A DNA stretch of 9,520 nt from JBHENN01 sp046262015 (GTDB lineage: Bacteria; Actinomycetota; CADDZG01; WHSQ01): NCBI GenBank assembly GCA_046262015.1, contig JBHENN010000050.1, positions 1 through 9,520 on the forward strand, written 5' to 3'. This document shows, one piece after another, positions 6,168-9,520 of the stretch. The notes under the pieces are model-generated. The model was not told the DNA's origin and ran no database searches. It was given only the letters and a program-made list of their open reading frames with translations. A program made the translations under genes and the position numbers. The first letter of the stretch is position 1, and each line of letters begins with the position of its first letter.

Positions 6168-7256
6168 TCAGGGCTCGGTGAGGCGCTCGGGGCGCCGGGC
6201 GAGCTCGACCTCCACCGTCCTCGAGCCGTCGGCGGAGACGACCACGAGCTCGGTCACCTCTCCCGGCTCGAGGCCGGCGAGCGCCGAGGTGAGGTCCTCG
6301 GCCCGAGCCACGTCGCTCCCCCCGACGCGCACGATCACGTCCCCCGGGACGAGCCCCGCGCCCCGTGCGGGGCCGGGCAGCAGGTCGGTGATAACGACAC
6401 CCTCCGTGGCCGGATCGATCCCCAGCTGGGCCGCGGTCGTGGGGTCCAGCGTCGCGACCGACACCCCCAGCCACGCGCGCTTCTCGATCGGCTCGGACAT
6501 GATCTCCTCGAGCACCGGGATCGCCCGGTCGATGGCGATCGCGAAGCCGATGTTCTCCGCCGCGCTCGCCTGCGCCGCCGCGGTGTTGATGCCCACGAGC
6601 CGACCGGCAGCATCGACCAACGCTCCTCCGGAGTTACCGGGGTTGATCGCGGCGTCGGTCTGCAGCAATCCCTGGAGCCCGGTCTCACCGTCCGGGCGGA
6701 TCGTTCGTTGGGTGGCCGAGATGATCCCCTTGGTCACGGTGGCGCTGCTCCCAAGCCCGAGCGGGAAGCCGATCGCGAGCACGTCGTCCCCCAGACGCAG
6801 GTCGCGCGACCGGCCGATCTCGATCGTCGTCAGGTCGTCGGCGTCGACCTGGATGACCGCGAGGTCGTTCTCGGGCGACGTCCCCGTGACCGAGCCCTCC
6901 ATGGAGCGACCGTCGCTGGTGACCACCGTGACCTCGAGCGCGTCGCGGATCACATGGTTATTGGTCAGGATGATCCCGTTGCTGCCGTCGATCACGACCC
7001 CCGACCCCTCCCCCTTGCCCTGGGTCGTCTCGCCGAACGGACCGGTCGTCAACGCCGTCACGCGGACGTTGACCACCGACGGCAGTACGCGCGCGACCAC
7101 ATCGGCCGTGTCGGAGTGGACCGGGGGGGCCTCGCTCCGGTGGAGTGACACCGACGGGAAAGGCTCCGCCTCCGCTCCGATCGGGCGGTCGAGCTTCACC
7201 GAACAAGCGGGGACGAGAACAGCCGCGATCATCCCCGCGAGCAGTCTGCGGTTCAC
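6168..7256 (-). CDS. HtrA/DegP-type S1C serine protease with PDZ domain, probable lipoprotein
   Basis: This 362-residue trypsin-like protease is of the HtrA family, which degrades or refolds damaged proteins outside the cytoplasmic membrane. The N-terminus MNRRLLAGMIAAVLVPAC looks like a short lipoprotein signal with Cys18 as the lipidation site, although Pro at the minus-two position is not ideal. The protease domain spans about residues 50-240. The triad is His101 (TNNHVI), Asp131 (NDLAVI) and Ser209 (NPGNSGGALVD). One PDZ domain follows at about residues 258-355 (GVVITDLLPGPARGAGLVPGDVIVRVGG). There is no second PDZ domain. The start is GTG at 7256 with no Shine-Dalgarno site; TATCCT lies exactly six bases upstream, as in a leaderless promoter. 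The stop is 34 bases before the sulfur carrier. Whether this envelope protease shares a message with the downstream cytosolic genes is open because of the hairpin in between. Confidence 0.93.
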   Translation of the reverse strand: MNRRLLAGMIAAVLVPACSVKLDRPIGAEAEPFPSVSLHRSEAPPVHSDTADVVARVLPSVVNVRVTALTTGPFGETTQGKGEGSGVVIDGSNGIILTNNHVIRDALEVTVVTSDGRSMEGSVTGTSPENDLAVIQVDADDLTTIEIGRSRDLRLGDDVLAIGFPLGLGSSATVTKGIISATQRTIRPDGETGLQGLLQTDAAINPGNSGGALVDAAGRLVGINTAAAQASAAENIGFAIAIDRAIPVLEEIMSEPIEKRAWLGVSVATLDPTTAAQLGIDPATEGVVITDLLPGPARGAGLVPGDVIVRVGGSDVARAEDLTSALAGLEPGEVTELVVVSADGSRTVEVELARRPERLTEP

Positions 7257-7262
7257 GTCACG

Positions 7263-7268
7263 AGGATA
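7263..7268 (-). promoter_or_regulatory. Probable -10 box of a leaderless promoter for the HtrA-like gene
   Basis: TATCCT on the minus strand is followed by six bases (CGTGAC) and then the GTG start at 7256. This puts the expected transcript start on the first base of the start codon. The gene has no Shine-Dalgarno site, as expected for leaderless translation. No convincing -35 hexamer is seen. Confidence 0.5.
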
Positions 7269-7282
7269 CGCGGCCGTGCACG

Positions 7283-7307
7283 GGGGCCGGCGCGAAAAGC
7301 CGGCTCC
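7283..7307 (-). other. Hairpin in the spacer between the 128-residue gene and the HtrA-like gene
   Basis: A nine-pair stem (GCCGGC core extended by GGG/TCC with one G-T pair) encloses a seven-base loop (gcgaaaa on the plus strand). It lies about 108 bases after the upstream gene's stop. The base run after it on the minus strand is GC-rich, so it does not look like a classical intrinsic terminator; it may still act as a weak or Rho-assisted stop. Confidence 0.35.
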
Positions 7308-7414
7308 TGCGGACCGCCTTCAGGGGAAGCTCTGGCAGCCCTCAGTAACCGGCACCATCAGTGTGAGGCACGGTTCACAAGCGGTCAAGCCCGCCCACGG
7401 CCCAGGCGACCCGT

Positions 7415-7801
7415 CTAGGCGGCGGACTCTGCGGGCTCCTCGGAAACGGGCACGTCTATCTCTCCGCCCTTCAGGCCGCCGAGGGCGAACACGATCTTGT
7501 GGTTGCCCGGCCTCAGCGCGATGGGAACCGTGACCTCGTCGGTGAGCTCGGTCAGGGATTGCAGGCCCCATACGAGCACGTCGCGGGTCGGGCCCTCGTA
7601 GAGGACCTCGCGCGTCTCGGGATCCACCAGGAACCAGACCTCCGGATAGTGCCCGGCCGGCGCCGACCATTCGCGCCGGACCGAGAAGGGCAGCGACGAG
7701 CCCTTCCTCACCCGGATGCCGGCCTCGTCGAAGGTGCCGCCCCGCGGCCGCACCTCGCTCGAGAACACCTTCCGCTGGGCACCCTGGATGTCTGCTTCCA
7801 C
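7415..7801 (-). CDS. Conserved-looking hypothetical protein, 128 residues, beta-rich
   Basis: I do not recognise this protein. It has 128 residues, no signal peptide and no membrane segment. The middle (about residues 35-118) has alternating hydrophobic and charged residues typical of a beta sandwich: SLPFSVRREW, YPEVWFLVDPETREVLYEG, TDEVTVPIALRPGNHKIVFALGG and GEIDVPVSEE. The RPGNHKIVFALGG turn-strand resembles Ig-like or carbohydrate-binding beta domains, but this is shape only. The C-terminus is acidic and Ala-rich. Coding is supported by the patterned product and by stop-to-start spacing of 22 bases from the upstream gene. The start is GTG at 7801, without a Shine-Dalgarno site but with TATCCT exactly six bases upstream, the same arrangement as the HtrA-like gene. 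It may thus have its own transcript besides read-through from the NTF2-like gene. Confidence 0.7.
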   Translation of the reverse strand: MEADIQGAQRKVFSSEVRPRGGTFDEAGIRVRKGSSLPFSVRREWSAPAGHYPEVWFLVDPETREVLYEGPTRDVLVWGLQSLTELTDEVTVPIALRPGNHKIVFALGGLKGGEIDVPVSEEPAESAA

Positions 7802-7807
7802 GCATCG

Positions 7808-7813
7808 AGGATA
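7808..7813 (-). promoter_or_regulatory. Probable -10 box of a leaderless promoter for the 128-residue gene
   Basis: TATCCT on the minus strand is followed by CGATGC and then GTG 7801. It is the same hexamer at the same six-base distance as before the HtrA-like gene. It supports GTG 7801 as the start. No clear -35 hexamer is seen. Confidence 0.45.
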
Positions 7814-7823
7814 GCAACCGGCC

Positions 7824-8117
7824 CTAAGGGACCCGGAGGTCCACGATCCGCGCAGCCCCGTCCCGCTCTTCCCATAGCGATTCCACCACCACGTCTCCGC
7901 CGTCTCCCGCGTATCGGATCGTCGCCCGCCAGCCCTCGGACGTCGGCTCGACGGCGGTCACCTCGGCCGTGGTCGCGGGCCGCGGCAGAAGACGCATGAC
8001 CCCTCCCGCCTGAGCCACAGCCTCGGGGGTAAGCACGGCGCCCGCGCTCTGGAGATCGCCGGCGACCACGGCATCGCCGTGGCTCTGAGCGTGCTGGCGG
8101 ACTTCGGCTTCGTCCAT
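7824..8117 (-). CDS. Small hypothetical protein, possibly NTF2/SnoaL-like
   Basis: This 97-residue protein is not assigned to a function. It starts with a helical stretch ending in HGDAVVAGDLQSAGAVLTPEAVAQ, in the style of the first helices of NTF2/SnoaL-like proteins, which often read HxxAxxxGDxxxxxxxLxP. Three probable beta strands follow: TAEVTAVEPTSEG, WRATIRYAG and VVVESLWEERDGAARIVDLRV, which also fits that fold. No catalytic residues can be assigned, and the protein is short for the fold. The ATG at 8117 has a strong Shine-Dalgarno site AAGGAGG (8122-8128) four bases upstream, so the start is well supported. It is transcribed away from the HIT gene, with 58 bases between the two starts, and is followed 22 bases later by the 128-residue gene. 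Confidence 0.7.
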   Translation of the reverse strand: MDEAEVRQHAQSHGDAVVAGDLQSAGAVLTPEAVAQAGGVMRLLPRPATTAEVTAVEPTSEGWRATIRYAGDGGDVVVESLWEERDGAARIVDLRVP

Positions 8118-8148
8118 GTCTCCTCCTTTTCACGTCGCCGCTGCCCCG

Positions 8149-8154
8149 AAGCTA
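8149..8154 (-). promoter_or_regulatory. Possible -10 box for the NTF2-like gene
   Basis: TAGCTT on the minus strand would give a transcript start near 8142 and a leader of about 25 bases containing the AAGGAGG site. The -35 region is weak (ATGAAC at 17-base spacing). It is placed in the 58-base divergent region. Confidence 0.25.
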
Positions 8155-8161
8155 CCCCCCT

Positions 8162-8167
8162 TAGGCT
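8162..8167 (+). promoter_or_regulatory. Possible -10 box for the HIT-family gene
   Basis: TAGGCT lies eight bases before ATG 8176. The HIT gene has no good Shine-Dalgarno site, so a leaderless or near-leaderless transcript is possible. The spacing is two bases longer than in the four minus-strand cases. Confidence 0.3.
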
Positions 8168-8175
8168 CCACGTTC

Positions 8176-8592
8176 ATGTGCGCGTTCTGCGGCATCGTCT
8201 CCGGGGACCAGGCGCACCTCGTCTACGAGGACGTGAGCTGTCTGGCGTTCCTCGACACCCGCCCTCTGTTCCCCGGCCACACCTTGCTGATCCCCAAAGC
8301 GCACCACGAGACGCTGACGGACCTGCCCGAGGACCTGGTGGCTCCGTTGTTCGGGGCTGCCCGGCGGCTCGCGCGCGCGGTCGAGGCGGCCATGGACGCG
8401 CACGGCACCCTCGTGCTGTTGAACAACCGCGTCAGCCAGAGCGTGCCGCACCTCCACGTCCACGTGGTCCCCCGTCGGCGCAAGGACGGGCTGCGCGGCT
8501 TCCTGTGGCCCCGAAAGCCCTATGCCACCGACTCCGAGGCGGCCGCGGTCGCGGCTCGCATCGCGCGCGCGCTGAGCGACGCCGGTGGATGA
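8176..8592 (+). CDS. HIT-family nucleotide-binding hydrolase
   Basis: This is a histidine-triad protein of 138 residues, the usual size for this family of nucleotide phosphoramidases, dinucleotide hydrolases and related enzymes. It starts MCAFCGIVSGD, the typical N-terminus with two Cys that bind zinc in some members. LVYEDVSCLAFLDTRPLFPGHTLLIPKAHHETL follows. The triad HLHVH is at residues 92-96, with His94 at the place of the nucleophile, followed by VVPRR. The exact substrate cannot be told from sequence. I chose ATG 8176 rather than an in-frame start at 8116 because the family begins here and the earlier start would overlap the divergent gene and add unrelated sequence. The stop overlaps the start of the alpha/beta hydrolase gene by eight bases, so the two are probably co-translated. 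Confidence 0.92.
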   Translation: MCAFCGIVSGDQAHLVYEDVSCLAFLDTRPLFPGHTLLIPKAHHETLTDLPEDLVAPLFGAARRLARAVEAAMDAHGTLVLLNNRVSQSVPHLHVHVVPRRRKDGLRGFLWPRKPYATDSEAAAVAARIARALSDAGG

Positions 8593-9244
8593 GACGAGAG
8601 AGGGCGTGACGGTCATCTCGACCGACGGGCTGCATCTGGAGGGGCTGCTTCAGACACCCCCGTCGGCGCGGGCGGCCGTGGTCTTCTGCCACCCTCATCC
8701 GCAGATGGGCGGGACGATGAATGCCCCTCTCCTCGACGCGGTGTGCGGCTACCTACACCGGCGCGGGTGGGCGGTGCTGCGCTTCAACTTCCGGGGGATC
8801 GGTGCATCCGAGGGCGAGTCGTCGACCGGCGAAGCGGAGGTCGCCGACGCTCGGGGAGCGCTCGCTGAGGTGGGCCGCCGGCTACCCGGACTGCCGCGGG
8901 CGATCGCGGGGTGGTCGTTCGGTGGAGCCGTCGCCGTGCGCACGGCGATCGTGGAGCCTGATGTACAGGCATGCGTCGGGATCGCGCCTGCGGTCCTGGC
9001 CAAACCGGGGGTCACCGCCGGCCTCCCCGACGCGGCCGAGATGCGCCCCGACCTCCCCCTTTTGTTGGTCGCCGGAGCCAACGACCGGCAGATCGTCCCG
9101 GACGATGTGCGCGCGTGGGCCGCGGCCGCGGCCGCCGCCTATGCCGAGTTGCCCGGCGCGAACCATCTCTTCTGGGGGAAGTACGACGACCTCGCGGCGA
9201 CGGTGACGAGCTTTTTGGAGAGCACCGTGCTCGAGCGGCGATAG
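8585..9244 (+). CDS. Alpha/beta hydrolase of the small HPHP-type family (COG2945-like)
   Basis: This 219-residue serine hydrolase is complete. Residues 36-45 HPHPQMGGTM form the oxyanion-side motif typical of a small family of predicted bacterial hydrolases, followed by VLRFNFRGIGASEG (64-77). The nucleophile is Ser111 in GWSFGG, the acid is Asp167 in AGANDRQIVP, and the base is His194 in PGANHLFWG, so the triad is intact. There is no signal peptide and the product should be cytosolic. The substrate is unknown; esters or short acyl compounds are the usual guess for the superfamily. The GTG at 8585 overlaps the HIT gene stop, indicating coupling; no clear Shine-Dalgarno site is seen. A run of Ala (179-185) lies between Asp and His and is probably a helix. 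Confidence 0.9.
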   Translation: MDETREGVTVISTDGLHLEGLLQTPPSARAAVVFCHPHPQMGGTMNAPLLDAVCGYLHRRGWAVLRFNFRGIGASEGESSTGEAEVADARGALAEVGRRLPGLPRAIAGWSFGGAVAVRTAIVEPDVQACVGIAPAVLAKPGVTAGLPDAAEMRPDLPLLLVAGANDRQIVPDDVRAWAAAAAAAYAELPGANHLFWGKYDDLAATVTSFLESTVLERR

Positions 9245-9269
9245 AACACCGACATCAAGGGAGGGGCCG

Positions 9270-9520
9270 ATGCAGGTAGGGCTCGAGTTCAGCCAGCACC
9301 ACCGAAGCTGGGACGGGGTTCTGGCAGCGGCGCGTTTTCGCGCAAGCCACGCCGTGCAGATCATCAAGCTCCTCATGACCCAGGACGACGCCTCGTTCGA
9401 AGGAGGCCACTACCGCCTCGAGCGGGCGAGCTACAACCCCAAGCCGGTGCAGCAGCCGCACCCCCCGCTCTGGATCGGAGGGGGAGGTGAGAAGGTCACC
9501 CCTCCGAAGGGCAGGAACAG
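9270..9520 (+). pseudogene. Luciferase-like (LLM) flavin/F420-type oxidoreductase, internally deleted, runs off the right edge
   Basis: The reading frame opens at ATG 9270 with a strong ribosome-binding stretch (GGGAGG, 9259-9264) and stays open to the edge. The first 23 residues, MQVGLEFSQHHRSWDGVLAA and ARF, match the start of luciferase-like monooxygenase-fold oxidoreductases. The next residues, HAVQIIKLLMTQDDASFEGGHYRLE, then YNPKPVQQPHPPLWIGGGGEKVT, match a region that normally begins about 170 residues into these proteins. Roughly 130-150 residues of the barrel, including most of the cofactor-binding part, are missing in frame, with the join near 9336-9350. After EKVT the frame gives PPKGRN, whereas removal of one C from the run at about 9500 would give TLRRAG, closer to the family. 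The gene is therefore probably non-functional, or the assembly is wrong at this end. The position 25 bases after the hydrolase gene suggests it was the third gene of that operon. Confidence 0.7.

Larger units (their letters stand above)
7257..7414. other. 158-base intergenic region upstream of the HtrA-like gene
   Basis: No gene is seen here. It holds the TATCCT box just before the protease start, a hairpin at 7283-7307, and a TGTGA-N8-TCACA inverted repeat at 7362-7379. This is the longest non-coding stretch in the minus-strand gene string and the natural place for control of the genes downstream. Confidence 0.6.

Noticed and set aside
4959..7148. Long open frame on the plus strand (about 729 codons)
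   Set aside because: It is antisense to ttuA, the sulfur carrier and the htrA-like gene, all with clear catalytic motifs; the translation is compositionally biased and has no recognisable domain.
7283..7307. Intrinsic terminator after the 128-residue gene
   Set aside because: A stem is present, but no T-run follows on either strand and it is about 108 bases from the stop codon; listed only as a hairpin.
7360..7388. TTGACC-17-CACACT promoter-like pair on the minus strand
   Set aside because: The -10 match is poor (3 of 6), and the TATCCT box next to the htrA-like start explains transcription better.
8116..8175. Earlier in-frame start for the HIT protein at 8116
   Set aside because: The added 20 residues have no family match and would overlap the divergent gene's start; MCAFCGIV at 8176 is the usual beginning.

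Overview
The window is high-GC DNA that most likely comes from an actinobacterium (Actinomycetota). The main evidence is a complete Pup-proteasome gene string: ARC/Mpa ATPase, Dop, Pup ending in GGQ, and the proteasome beta subunit. GTG starts are frequent, and there is a remnant of an F420-type luciferase-like oxidoreductase. The thiolation genes next to trmI, and the gene content upstream of arc, differ from the Mycobacterium layout as I recall it, so a deeper-branching or uncultured actinobacterial lineage is plausible. I cannot name a genus. I saw no tRNA, rRNA, CRISPR, insertion sequence or phage gene.

Layout. Everything from 8117 down to 1 is read on the minus strand, in this order: a small NTF2-like protein (8117-7824), an unrecognised 128-residue protein (7801-7415), a 158-base spacer, a lipoprotein HtrA-type serine protease (7256-6168), a MoaD/ThiS-like sulfur carrier (6133-5921), TtuA-type tRNA thiolase (5924-4926), TrmI tRNA m1A58 methyltransferase (4918-4121), ARC/Mpa (4072-2306), Dop (2285-804), Pup (735-550) and PrcB (506 to beyond the left edge). 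From 8176 rightwards the plus strand carries a HIT-family protein, an alpha/beta hydrolase overlapping it by 8 bases, and a luciferase-like gene that looks internally deleted and runs off the right edge. No stretch above 300 bases lacks a gene.

How the genes work together. Sulfur carrier, TtuA and TrmI form a tightly packed tRNA T-loop modification unit (s2U54/s2T54 plus m1A58). It is followed directly by the pupylation-proteasome unit: Dop converts Pup-GGQ to Pup-GGE, a ligase (PafA, not in the window) attaches it to proteins, ARC/Mpa unfolds these and PrcAB degrades them. Two small protein tags or carriers that depend on a C-terminal diglycine region therefore lie in one gene string, and both need C-terminal processing as encoded (Pup GGQ; carrier GGACR).

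Expression signals. Two kinds of start are visible. Some genes have a Shine-Dalgarno site (NTF2-like, sulfur carrier, arc, pup, luciferase-like). Four have no visible Shine-Dalgarno site but carry a TANNNT box exactly six bases before GTG/ATG (prcB, dop, htrA-like, the 128-residue gene). This is the geometry of actinobacterial leaderless promoters and the most consistent non-coding pattern in the window.
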